64,000 bases of DNA from Haloferax mucosum ATCC BAA-1512 (lineage in GTDB: Archaea; Halobacteriota; Halobacteria; Halobacteriales; Haloferacaceae): contig NZ_AOLN01000007.1 in NCBI RefSeq assembly GCF_000337815.1, positions 33,552-97,551 on the forward strand, read 5' to 3'. Under the pieces are notes generated by a model, which worked only from the letters and a program-made list of their open reading frames with translations, made no database searches and was not told the DNA's origin. This document shows positions 15,998 through 24,005 of this stretch, one piece after another. The position numbers and the translations under genes were made by a program. Every line of letters starts with the position of its first letter. Position 1 is the first letter of the stretch.

Positions 15998-16308
15998 ACG
16001 AAACCACCGGACGCGACATCGACGGGGTATTTTTCGGTGACGGCCGCCAGCCAATCCACGAGCGACGACTGCCAGCTACGCTACGAGTAACGACGGCCGA
16101 GTATTCTACCAGCGGCGACTAACCGAGGAGCCACGGGGAAAGACTGAAAGAGACTGCGACGAGCGCTCGTCGCGGGATTTTTGAGCGATGAACATCTGTC
16201 ATCCCTGCATTATGCATCCGGTTCGGTTGGTCATAAAACAGTATCGAGGAGGCACAACTCACTGACAGATATGAGTCGTTATTCGTTTCTACGTACACGT
16301 CAGTAGAC
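15998..16308. other. Intergenic region with palindromes between pgi and the DUF6176 gene
   Basis: About 311 bases without a plausible gene. It contains an 18-bp perfect palindrome (16156-16173) followed by GGGATTTTT and an 11-base near-palindrome TGCATTATGCA at 16206-16216. The part from 16200 is AT-richer and should hold the promoter of the next gene. Confidence 0.4.
16156..16182 (+). terminator. Possible terminator hairpin after pgi
   Basis: GCGACGAGCGCTCGTCGC is self-complementary over 18 bases and is followed by GGGATTTTT. It is about 160 bases after the pgi stop, which is far, so it could instead be a protein-binding palindrome. Confidence 0.35.
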
Positions 16309-16650
16309 GTGGCAGACATTGTATTGACCAGACAGAAGGTTTCGGACGGGAAAGTCCCACGACTCAAAGAGTGGATGTCCGAGATTCAAAATCGTGAGGA
16401 CGAGGCGATTGAAACTCTGAAAGGAGGGATGCACGCCGAGACGGCCTTCCTCGAACACACTGAGGACGGCGACTTCTTAGTGTACTACATGAAAGCAGAC
16501 GACATCGAACAGGCCTACAAGGCATTCGAAGACTCGCCGCACGAGATCGACAAAGAGCACAAAGCGGTGATGCGAGACGTACTCGAAACCGGGGAGAACG
16601 TGGGCGATTTCGAACTGCTGTATCATCTCTCAAACCCAGAACAACGGTAG
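16309..16650 (+). CDS. DUF6176-like small protein
   Basis: 113 residues from a GTG (VADIVLTRQKVSDGKVPRLKEWMSEI). The pattern of a beta strand, a helix (LKEWMSEIQNREDEAIETL), then HAETAFLEHTEDGDFLVYYMKADD fits a small ferredoxin-like alpha/beta barrel such as the antibiotic-biosynthesis monooxygenase (ABM) type. I recall haloarchaeal relatives as DUF6176. No cofactor motif is visible. Function unknown. Confidence 0.6.
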   Translation: MADIVLTRQKVSDGKVPRLKEWMSEIQNREDEAIETLKGGMHAETAFLEHTEDGDFLVYYMKADDIEQAYKAFEDSPHEIDKEHKAVMRDVLETGENVGDFELLYHLSNPEQR

Positions 16651-16756
16651 CGGACCCAGCCGACACACTGCTTTTGGCTCGTTTCGGTTCCAGTGGAACC
16701 ATCGAGAACGAATCGACCCGAACCGGTTATCCACGCGGGTTCCCAAACAGCACCCA

Positions 16757-17494
16757 ATGGCACACGACTCCGCACGTGCGTCCGGGTCCCCCGGAGACCA
16801 CTTCCAAGCGTACGGTGGCATCATCATCGTCGTCACCCTCGCGCTCATCGTCGGCGGAACGTTCGGAAACCTCACGAGAGGGCTCGTCACCGGCTTCCTC
16901 CCGGCGACGAACCCACTCGTCGGGGCGCTCTCCAGCGCCGCGCAGTTCGTCGGCTTCGGCGTCGTCGGCTTCGGCTACCTCTCGGCGCGAAACGACTGGG
17001 ACCTCGTTCGCTTCGACTGGCCGACCCGCGGCGACCTAGTCTGGATTGTCGGTGGTATCGTCGCCCTCTTCGGCGTCTACTTCGGCGCGACGATACTGAT
17101 GAACGTCCTCAACGTCCAAGGCGGGAACAGCGTCATCAACCAGCAGGGCCAGCGGAATCCGGCGTACTTCCTCTATCTCACCGTCGTCACTATCGTCCTC
17201 GTCGGCCCGATGGAGGAACTCATCTTCCGCGGCATCGTCTTCGGCGAACTCCGACGGCTCTGGGGACCGGTTCCGGGGATTGTCCTCTCCAGTTTGGTGT
17301 TCGCGTCGATTCACCTCTGGTCGTTTTCGGGCGACGGCATGTACGTCTCGCTCGGGTTGGTGTTCGTCCTCGGCGGCGTACTTGCTGTCCTCTACGAGAA
17401 AAGTGGGAACCTGCTCGTGGCCGCGGTCGTCCACGGCCTGTTCAACGCGGTGCAGTTCGTCGTCAGCTATCTGCAGGCGACCGGAATGGTCTAA
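16757..17494 (+). CDS. CPBP family intramembrane glutamic endopeptidase
   Basis: 245 residues with about eight hydrophobic helices. The three CPBP/CAAX-protease motifs are present: PMEELIFRGIVFGELRR (EExxxR, about 154-170), SSLVFASIHLW (FxxxH) and VHGLFNAVQF (HxxxN). Members cleave membrane-embedded peptides or act in bacteriocin immunity. The haloarchaeal targets are unknown, although prenyl-protein processing is often invoked. Normal length; all predicted catalytic residues are present. Confidence 0.9.
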   Translation: MAHDSARASGSPGDHFQAYGGIIIVVTLALIVGGTFGNLTRGLVTGFLPATNPLVGALSSAAQFVGFGVVGFGYLSARNDWDLVRFDWPTRGDLVWIVGGIVALFGVYFGATILMNVLNVQGGNSVINQQGQRNPAYFLYLTVVTIVLVGPMEELIFRGIVFGELRRLWGPVPGIVLSSLVFASIHLWSFSGDGMYVSLGLVFVLGGVLAVLYEKSGNLLVAAVVHGLFNAVQFVVSYLQATGMV

Positions 17495-17521
17495 TCGACC
17501 GCGAACGCAGGTTACACCGGG

Positions 17522-17980
17522 TTACGCCGGATTCTTCCGCGACAACCCCATCCCGCAGATGGGACAGCGGTCTTTGTTTTCGTCGAACTCGCGTCCACAG
17601 CCCTGACACTGGAACTTCCAGTCGCGCTGTTCGTTGATGCCGTCTTGTGCGATGACTTCGACGGCGACGTTGAGCCGTTCGGCGACGTTTTGCATCGCGT
17701 AGTCGTCGGTGACAAGCGTCGCGTCGAGTTCGAATGCGGCGGCGATGAGACGCGAGTCAGTCTCGGAGAGCACGTCTCTGTCGCCGGTTTCGCCGGCGGC
17801 GCGAAGCACCTTATCGACGGTACCCTGTCCGGGAATGTGGACGTACATGCCGGCACCTTCGAGCGCATCGAAACGGAAGGCGTGTTCGCCAGTTAGTTCC
17901 TCTTTGACGAGCGGAATCGAGGCCGTCTCGTCTTCGGTATGGTACTCGTTGATGAAAGCAGAAGCGTCGAGAATCCGCAT
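17522..17980 (-). CDS. nob1: rRNA maturation endonuclease Nob1
   Basis: 152 residues: an N-terminal PIN nuclease domain and a C-terminal zinc ribbon. PIN acidic residues appear in ILDASAFI (Asp5), SETDSRLIAAA and LVTDDYAM. The ribbon is FQCQGCGREF...DRCPICG (four Cys). This order is the Nob1 layout; the enzyme cuts the 3' end of pre-16S rRNA in 30S maturation. It sits next to a PRC-barrel gene and close to aIF5B, whose eukaryotic counterpart triggers the late quality-control step of small-subunit maturation, so the neighbourhood is functionally coherent. Confidence 0.92.
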   Translation of the reverse strand: MRILDASAFINEYHTEDETASIPLVKEELTGEHAFRFDALEGAGMYVHIPGQGTVDKVLRAAGETGDRDVLSETDSRLIAAAFELDATLVTDDYAMQNVAERLNVAVEVIAQDGINEQRDWKFQCQGCGREFDENKDRCPICGMGLSRKNPA

Positions 17981-17987
17981 TGAGAAT

Positions 17988-18233
17988 CTATCGTTGGACG
18001 ACGATGTAGTCTTTGACTGCCTGCACGCGGCTCACCGGGATGCGGAAGCGGCCATTTTCGTCTTGGTCGAATGCGACGCGACTGGGGGCGACTTCCTCGT
18101 TCGGGCGGACGAGTAGGTCGTTGAGTTCGCCCGACTTCATGTTCATCGTGATGTTGTACAGCATCCCGAGTTCCGTTCCGTCCGACCCCATGACGGCCTT
18201 TCCGGAGAGGTTCTCGGCGAGTATGTCGGCCAT
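17988..18233 (-). CDS. PRC-barrel domain protein
   Basis: 81 residues from the ATG at 18233 (MADILAENLSGKAVMGSDGTELGML). The PRC-barrel fold is indicated by GKAVMGSDGTELGMLYNITMNMKSGELNDLLVRP and a closing FRIPVSRVQAVKDYIVV strand pair. Single-domain archaeal PRC-barrels resemble the RimM C-terminal domain and occur beside RNA or ribosome genes. It starts the minus-strand pair with nob1, with only 7 bases between the genes, and probably works with it; that is inference. Confidence 0.85.
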   Translation of the reverse strand: MADILAENLSGKAVMGSDGTELGMLYNITMNMKSGELNDLLVRPNEEVAPSRVAFDQDENGRFRIPVSRVQAVKDYIVVQR

Positions 18234-18424
18234 ACACACCCCTTCCTCGCCGGTTCACATAAACGACACGGGCACGTCTGACGGGCGGCCGACGCGAAAC
18301 ACGCCGATATTACGACAACAATTGTCACACTAGAATTTGGTTTCCATGCGTACGGGCGTGACGATGGACTTAACTTGAGTCACCGACTCGATTCCGGTAA
18401 GAGCTTTCTCCGGGGCGATTCTCC

Positions 18425-20227
18425 ATGTCCGACACTGATTCGACATCACAATCCGATACGCTTCGCACACCCATCGTGGCCGTCCTCGGCCACGTGGACC
18501 ACGGGAAGACGAGTCTTCTCGACAAAATTCGCGGGTCCGCCGTCAGCGACGGTGAAGCCGGTGCCATCACCCAACACATCGGCGCGACCGCGGTCCCGTT
18601 AGAGACAGTTTCGCAAATGGCAGGGAGCCTCGTCAAGCCCGAGGACTTCGACCTGCCGGGACTGTTGTTCATCGACACGCCGGGACACCACTCGTTCAGC
18701 ACGCTCCGTTCGCGCGGTGGTGCGCTCGCCGACATCGCCATTCTCGTGGTAGACGTAAACGACAGTTTCCAGCCACAGACCGAGGAGGCAATCGACATCC
18801 TCAAACGAACGGGAACGCCGTTCATCGTGGCCGCGAACAAGATCGATACCACACCGGGATGGAACCCACAGGAGGGCGAACCCATCCAGAAGAGCTACGA
18901 GGCGCAATCGAAACGCGCTCGGTCGAAACTCGACGAGAAACTGTACGAGATTATCGGCGAACTCTCCGATATGGGCTTTTCTTCCGATTTCTACTGGCGC
19001 GTTCAAAACTTCCAGTCGAACATCGGCGTCGTCCCCGTCTCCGCGCTGACTGGGGAGGGTATCCCGGACCTCCTCGGCGTTCTCATGGGTCTCTCGCAAC
19101 GCTACATGAAAGACGAGATGGCCATCGACGTGGCCGGACCCGGCTCGGGAACGGTCCTCGAAGTCAAGGAAGAACGCGGCTTCGGCGCGACCCTCGACGT
19201 CGTCCTCTACGACGGGACGATTCGCGCGGGGGACACCGTCGTCGTCGGCGGCGCGAACGACCCCATCGTGACCGAAGTGCGCGCGCTCCTCCAGCCCCGT
19301 CCGAACGCGGAGATTCGCACCGAAAAGCGGTTCGACAAGGTCGATTCGGTCCGCGCCGCGGCCGGTGTCAAAATCGCGGCGCCCGACCTCGAAGACGCGA
19401 TGGCCGGCGCACCGGTTCGCGTCGTCGGCGACCGCGACATCGACGAAGTCATCCGCGAAGTCGAAGCCGAACTCGCGGACATCGAAGTCACCACCGAAGA
19501 AGAGGGCGTCGTCGTCAAGGCCGACACGCTCGGCAGTCTCGAAGCGATGGCGAACGCGCTCCAAGAGGCCGAAGTCCCCATCCTCCGCGCCGAAGTCGGC
19601 GACATCGCCCCGCGCGACGTCGCCGTCGCCTCCACCGCCCGCGAACCCGAACACAAGGTCATCCTCGGTTTCAACGTGGACGTACTCTCGAACGCCGAAG
19701 ACGAACTCGACAAAAACGACGTCAAACTGTTCGAAGACGACGTCATCTACCAACTCGTCGATGAGTACGAGGAGTTCGTCGACGAGATGAAGCGCGCTCA
19801 ACAGGAGACGATTCTCGACAAAATCGTCCGCCCGTGTCGCTTCCGCATCCTCAAAGACCACGTCTTCCGCCAAAACAATCCCGCCGTCGTCGGCGTCGAA
19901 ATCATGGCCGGGACGCTGAAGAACAACATGAACGTCATGAAGTGGGAAGACGGCGAGCCGACCCGCGTCGGCCAACTCTCCGGGATTCAAGAGCAGGGTG
20001 AAGACGTATCGAGCGCCCGCGCCGGCTCTCGTGTCAGCGTCGCCATCGACGGCCCGACCGTCGGCCGCCAAATCGAAGAGGGCGACGAACTCTGGATCGA
20101 CCTCCCCGAAAAGCACGCGAAGATTCTCGAACAGGAACTCCGCGACGACATCCCGGTTGACGAACTCGAAGCGCTGTCCGGCTATCTCGAAAAACACCGC
20201 CGCCGCGACCCCTTCTGGGGGAAATAA
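18425..20227 (+). CDS. infB: Translation initiation factor aIF5B (IF-2 type)
   Basis: 600 residues, the usual archaeal aIF5B length. GTPase motifs: GHVDHGKTSLLDKI (G1, about 21-34), ITQHIGAT (switch I), DTPGHHSF (G3, about 79) and NKID (G4, about 139). Beta-barrel domain II follows, then the alpha/beta/alpha domain III and the C-terminal barrel that contacts initiator tRNA. It promotes subunit joining using GTP. Divergent from the PRC-barrel/nob1 pair, with about 190 bases between. Confidence 0.97.
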   Translation: MSDTDSTSQSDTLRTPIVAVLGHVDHGKTSLLDKIRGSAVSDGEAGAITQHIGATAVPLETVSQMAGSLVKPEDFDLPGLLFIDTPGHHSFSTLRSRGGALADIAILVVDVNDSFQPQTEEAIDILKRTGTPFIVAANKIDTTPGWNPQEGEPIQKSYEAQSKRARSKLDEKLYEIIGELSDMGFSSDFYWRVQNFQSNIGVVPVSALTGEGIPDLLGVLMGLSQRYMKDEMAIDVAGPGSGTVLEVKEERGFGATLDVVLYDGTIRAGDTVVVGGANDPIVTEVRALLQPRPNAEIRTEKRFDKVDSVRAAAGVKIAAPDLEDAMAGAPVRVVGDRDIDEVIREVEAELADIEVTTEEEGVVVKADTLGSLEAMANALQEAEVPILRAEVGDIAPRDVAVASTAREPEHKVILGFNVDVLSNAEDELDKNDVKLFEDDVIYQLVDEYEEFVDEMKRAQQETILDKIVRPCRFRILKDHVFRQNNPAVVGVEIMAGTLKNNMNVMKWEDGEPTRVGQLSGIQEQGEDVSSARAGSRVSVAIDGPTVGRQIEEGDELWIDLPEKHAKILEQELRDDIPVDELEALSGYLEKHRRRDPFWGK

Positions 20228-20329
20228 GTTCGTTCGAAGCCGACGAAACGTCCCAGAACCCACCGAATCCTCCGCCCGCGCCGTAACAAATTTGTCCTAT
20301 TATCTAATAGGGTACAGTGAGGTAGAATC

Positions 20330-20635
20330 ATGCGCAAACGAACATCCCATAGCGACAGCATCGTCTCAGAGACACGGTACGACGCCATCCTCGTGGCGCT
20401 CCCGGTTCCGCTCTTTTTGGGAGTGGCCGTCGGGATGCTCACCGGCCACCCGCTCTCGTTGACGGCCGGTGCCGGGGGGTTCGCCTCAGCGCTCGTCCTC
20501 GCCTATGGGCTGTTCGTCGCCGCACCGACGACACCGCGGTCTGCGGCACCGAAGCGAACCGACGTCCCACTCGATAGTAGGGTCGCACACACCCGCGACG
20601 ATACCGGTCGAAACCGCCGTCGTGGAAGCGTCTAA
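20330..20635 (+). CDS. Small membrane protein, unknown function
   Basis: 101 residues with two hydrophobic segments (AILVALPVPLFLGVAVGML and GGFASALVLAYGLFVAAP) and a basic/polar C-terminal tail ending RNRRRGSV. The initial region is charged. It resembles many two-helix haloarchaeal proteins of unknown role. A TATA-like AT-rich stretch (about 20293-20308) precedes the ATG. Confidence 0.6.
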   Translation: MRKRTSHSDSIVSETRYDAILVALPVPLFLGVAVGMLTGHPLSLTAGAGGFASALVLAYGLFVAAPTTPRSAAPKRTDVPLDSRVAHTRDDTGRNRRRGSV

Positions 20636-20657
20636 ACGCGACGTGTGATACGGCGAG

Positions 20658-20819
20658 TCAGGGGCGATTCCACTCCCAAAACCAGTACGCCGCGCCGAAC
20701 AGCATCAACCCGGCACCGAAGGTGGACGTCGCCGGTTCGGGGATGAGGAACAACACCAGGCCGACGAGGATGATGGCCGTCGGTCCAATCTCGTCCGCGT
20801 AGTCGACAAGAGAAACCAT
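20658..20819 (-). CDS. Two-helix 53-residue membrane protein
   Basis: 53 residues starting MVSLVDYADEIGPTAIILVG. Two hydrophobic segments are separated by PEPATSTFGAG, and it ends YWFWEWNRP, aromatic-rich at the membrane interface. The longer open frame upstream has no protein-like character, so the ATG at 20819 is preferred. Such tiny PEPATS-type proteins are common in haloarchaea. Function unknown. Convergent with the gene at 20330, 22 bases apart. Confidence 0.6.
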   Translation of the reverse strand: MVSLVDYADEIGPTAIILVGLVLFLIPEPATSTFGAGLMLFGAAYWFWEWNRP

Positions 20820-21080
20820 ATGACACCTACGGTCCCATCCGTAAAGTGCATTGTTCCCGTTGTAACACGATGAGGACCGGGTCCGTGATTCTCTTTCCCC
20901 ACGCACCCGAGGGTAGGTTTCGACTGGGGACACAGCCGGTCGCCCGATAGCGTTCGATAGAGTGTGCGCCGTCGTGCAAACGCGACTATTCGGCCGTCGA
21001 ACCCGAGCACCGTTTACGGTATCCCACCGACCCAAGATATAAAATATCATTGATAGGACATTTAGGCACGGTTGTTACGC
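20820..21080. other. Divergent intergenic region
   Basis: About 260 bases between two divergent small membrane-protein genes. I see no RNA gene or strong repeat; an AT-rich stretch at 21034-21062 probably carries the promoter of the gene at 21081. Confidence 0.4.
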
Positions 21081-21431
21081 ATGAATCTTAAGCCGCTCCG
21101 AAAACCAGTTCTGCTCTATACCTGTTTCTTCGGCCTTCTCACTGTGGGTATAACATATCACACAACGCACTCGGGAATGTATATGGTCCTGTTGGTGGGG
21201 ACCGGCCTTCTGCTCGTTGCGGCCGGCGGGGGTGCCGTCGGACAGATGGGTGTCTCCCAAACCGAACACGCAGGTGAAACGGGTGGGAGAGAAGCGGCGC
21301 CTTCGACGCCGGGCCTGAAATCGACCCTGAATACGGATACCTCGCTTCGCGTCAGCCTCCTGTTTTACGGGTTCGGCATATTCCTGTGGAGTCTCATCGT
21401 GTTGACCACGCTGCGCGACACGCTCGTCTGA
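21081..21431 (+). CDS. Small membrane protein, unknown function
   Basis: 116 residues from the ATG at 21081 (MNLKPLRKPVLLYTCFFGLLTVGITYH). It has two hydrophobic segments near the N-terminus (about 10-50), a polar loop of about 40 residues with Gly/Ser/Thr, and a final helix LFYGFGIFLWSLIVLTTL. Basic residues before helix 1 suggest an inside N-terminus. No family recognised. The loop could be either inside or outside. Confidence 0.6.
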   Translation: MNLKPLRKPVLLYTCFFGLLTVGITYHTTHSGMYMVLLVGTGLLLVAAGGGAVGQMGVSQTEHAGETGGREAAPSTPGLKSTLNTDTSLRVSLLFYGFGIFLWSLIVLTTLRDTLV

Positions 21432-21668
21432 GAGGGATATCGGTCCGCTGTCTGGCGTCGGCTCTTTCGGTCTCCCTTTTTCGCAACGCGAAAACAGACA
21501 GCACGGAACAGCGCGTGCGAGACAGTGGATAACGACGCGGACGACGTGTAGTACAGCGCGACACGACAGCTCAAACGAGTCGAGACGGCGTGAGATGCGA
21601 CCGCACGAGGCGGAACGAGCGAAAACGAACTATCTCGGCGGTACCGCGTCTACTTGCGGTGAGAGCGG

Positions 21669-22052
21669 TTATCGGGCGGCCGGCGTGAGGTCGTCGCCGA
21701 CCGCGCTCATCACCTGAAACGCGGCGCTGGCGGCGAGTCCGCGGGCGACTTCGTCGCGGTCCTCGTCAGCGAGTCCGGCGTCGAGGTCGTCGGCGTTCGG
21801 TGAGAAACCGGCGCTGACGGGGTGGCCGACGGGTGGGTGGACGGCGACGGTGGCCAACGGGCCACTCGACGCAGTCGAGAGTTCGGACCCGACGGCGAAC
21901 CCTTCGGGGAGATACGACTCGGTTCGGGAGACGATACCTGCGACCGCTCGCCGGAGCGAGTCCATCTGTTCGACGGTCAGTTCGCGGTCTTGCGACGGCT
22001 GACCGGCACCAGGTACGCCGGGAGCGCCCGCATATGGGTTGTTCCCGTTCAT
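21669..22052 (-). CDS. DUF5811-like haloarchaeal protein
   Basis: 127 residues. The N-terminus NPYAGAPGVPGAGQPSQDRELT is flexible, Gly/Pro-rich. It is followed by VEQMDSLRRAVAGIVSRTESYLPEGFAVGSEL and a core ending GLAASAAFQVMSAVGD. I recall the family as haloarchaea-specific (DUF5811). It has no signal, membrane helix or catalytic motif. Function unknown. Confidence 0.6.
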   Translation of the reverse strand: MNGNNPYAGAPGVPGAGQPSQDRELTVEQMDSLRRAVAGIVSRTESYLPEGFAVGSELSTASSGPLATVAVHPPVGHPVSAGFSPNADDLDAGLADEDRDEVARGLAASAAFQVMSAVGDDLTPAAR

Positions 22053-22198
22053 CAGTCGTCTGCGCTACGGGAAGGACGTGTAAAAAGGCGTCGTCGGTCG
22101 GTGCCGGATACATCAGGCCGAAACTCTGAGGCGGCGGGAAGACGGCGGTCGAAGCAGAGAGACGGCGAACCAGTCGCGGGGCGGCGAGAGACGGGGGC

Positions 22199-23083
22199 TT
22201 ACGACGAACGCGGAAGCGAGATTGTCACGGCGGTCCCGCTGTGTTCTCCCGTCTCGATAGTGAGCGACCCACCGGAGGCATCGACGATAGCCCGAACCAA
22301 CCAGAGACCGACACCGCTCGTGTGGTTCAGTTGCGTTTCGGACCCGGAAGCGAGCGCCTCACGCTCGGCTCCGGGCATTCCGGGACCGTCGTCGAGGATG
22401 GCGACACGCGCCGTTTCAGGGAGTTCCTGTACGGTCACGGCGATCGAAGTGACATCGTCGCCCGAGTGAACGGCGGCGTTTTCGAGCAGTTCCATGATGC
22501 TCCGCGGGAGCGCCGGGTGCGCCTCTACGACGAGTTCCGCCGGTGAATCGACCGAGACGGACACGTCGTCGTGTTCCATCTCGATGTCTTCGACCGCGTC
22601 GGCGACTGCGCACGACAGGTTGATTTGGACGGCGGTTCCCTCCGCCAGTTCGACGGACCTGAGCAGTGCAACCTCGTCGCTCACCTCGACCAATCGGTTC
22701 GCACGCGCTCGAATCGCGTCCGTCGGGTTGACGCCTTCTGGGGAGTCTGACCGCGGTTCGACGAGTTCCGCGTAGCCTAAAATCGACGTGCAGGCGTTTC
22801 TGATGTCGTGTCGGAGGATGCGGTGGAGGACGCTCGTATGCGTGAGCGTCGATTCGAGTTGCTCGGTCGTGCGGTGCAGTTCCGAGCGACTGCGCCCGAC
22901 GAGCACGTATACGAGACCCGCCGAGAAGGCGACGAAGAACCACCCTTTGAACGTCTGAAGAAGCAGTCGGTTGGGGAGTTGCGCGACCACCCAGTCGCTC
23001 GTAGCGACCCACAGAAAGCCGAATGCGGCGTAGATGAGTGCCACTCGTCCGGGCGAGAGGTCGAATCGTGCATCCCCACTCAT
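22199..23083 (-). CDS. Membrane sensor histidine kinase
   Basis: 294 residues. Two N-terminal membrane helices (about 13-34 and 44-63) are joined by a very short external loop, so sensing is probably within the membrane or indirect. The kinase core has the H box in HRILRHDIRNACTSILGYAE (phospho-His about 93), the N box ELLENAAVH, G1 DDGPGMP and G2 GVGLWLVRAIVDASGG. The haloarchaeal H box 'RHDIRN' is normal. No receiver domain is fused or encoded next to it, so the partner regulator is unknown. Confidence 0.9.
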   Translation of the reverse strand: MSGDARFDLSPGRVALIYAAFGFLWVATSDWVVAQLPNRLLLQTFKGWFFVAFSAGLVYVLVGRSRSELHRTTEQLESTLTHTSVLHRILRHDIRNACTSILGYAELVEPRSDSPEGVNPTDAIRARANRLVEVSDEVALLRSVELAEGTAVQINLSCAVADAVEDIEMEHDDVSVSVDSPAELVVEAHPALPRSIMELLENAAVHSGDDVTSIAVTVQELPETARVAILDDGPGMPGAEREALASGSETQLNHTSGVGLWLVRAIVDASGGSLTIETGEHSGTAVTISLPRSS

Positions 23084-23200
23084 GCGGAACTGATTCTCAT
23101 ACCACGTGATGAGTACATCGGTAAGTACGTGGTAGTGTTCAGAAAAGAAACAGTACTGGCGAGTGGCGAACGTGGACGTGGATACGAACGCGAGTCCAGC

Positions 23201-23674
23201 TCAGAAGATAGATTCGCTCTGGCCGTAGGCGGCGACCGTAATCGCGGTCGTGTAACCCTCGCCTTCGTGTTCGGCCGCGGTGAGCGCTACGTGTTCGTCG
23301 TCGAACGACCAGTCTCGGAGACCCTTGCCCGCGTCGAGACCGTCTGCGACCGCCGCGTGGACGGCCGACTCGTCGGTGCCGGTGGCCTCGTAGAACAGGC
23401 CGGGACCGGTCCCCGTCGCCCAACCGAGTCCGGCGACGACGGTCTCGCCGGGGGTCGAAGTCGTCTGGCGGGCTTGGACGACGGTCAGTCGGTTCCCGGC
23501 GGGACCGAGGTCGGGAGCGACATCGACTTCCTTGACGGTTGCGTCGCCGGGGACGACCGAGGAGACGGCGACGAGATTGTAGTTGTGGATGTTCGCCGCG
23601 GCGAGAGCGGCGTCGTACGAAGCCATCTCCGTCGGAGCGGTTCCGACCCCGCGGACGACGCGAATCGTGTTCAT
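23201..23674 (-). CDS. pdaD: Pyruvoyl-dependent arginine decarboxylase
   Basis: 157 residues, the size of archaeal PvlArgDC. The proenzyme self-cleaves at a Ser-Ser bond; here NLVAVSSVVPGDA places it at Ser38-Ser39, generating the pyruvoyl group on the new N-terminus. GLGWATGTGPGLFYEATG matches the conserved substrate-site segment, and YTTAITVAAYGQ the C-terminal strand. The product, agmatine, feeds polyamine synthesis and is required in archaea for agmatidine in tRNA-Ile. The ATG at 23674 is chosen over one 6 bases upstream because the family begins at this point. Confidence 0.92.
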   Translation of the reverse strand: MNTIRVVRGVGTAPTEMASYDAALAAANIHNYNLVAVSSVVPGDATVKEVDVAPDLGPAGNRLTVVQARQTTSTPGETVVAGLGWATGTGPGLFYEATGTDESAVHAAVADGLDAGKGLRDWSFDDEHVALTAAEHEGEGYTTAITVAAYGQSESIF

Positions 23675-23750
23675 GTCCAAACTCTCGCGTCGGTGGAAAA
23701 GGGGGTTACGGATGCGCGCCCCCGCGGCGGGAGTAAAGCCCCCGTCGTCT

Positions 23751-23930
23751 CCATACCGGTTGGTGTTAGCAGGGGGATTTTCGTAGCAGTCCGTGTCGTC
23801 GGGGCGAATTCGATACTAGTCGGTGTTGACGAAGCAAACTCAATACCGGCCGGTGTTGATGCCCCGGTATCAATAGTGTGTGACTTCAGTACCGTCGGCT
23901 CAATAGTGTGTCGAACAGAATCGTGAGACA
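23751..23930. repeat. Degenerate 30-nt tandem repeat upstream of pdaD
   Basis: Six 30-base units in exact phase (starts 23751, 23781, 23811, 23841, 23871, 23901). Units 1, 3 and 4 share ATACyrGTyGGTGTT-type heads; units 5 and 6 share TCAATAGTGTGT including the preceding base. No gaps occur between units. The stretch fills most of the 331-base gap between pdaD and panB; apart from it I see nothing else there. Confidence 0.55.
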
Positions 23931-24005
23931 GTGCGCGTCGCCGTGGGTGTCACCTCCGAACCGAACACGCGGGAAGGCAAAGCATGGCGTCGGCGCGCGG
24001 GTAAC

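Noticed and set aside
22808..23926. Long + strand frame crossing the histidine kinase and pdaD and ending in the 30-nt repeat.
   Set aside because: It is the mirror of two convincing genes on the minus strand; only the repeat part is outside them and it has no start of its own.
23751..23930. The 30-nt periodicity as a CRISPR array.
   Set aside because: Units are degenerate along their whole length and abut without spacers; no cas gene is present in the window.
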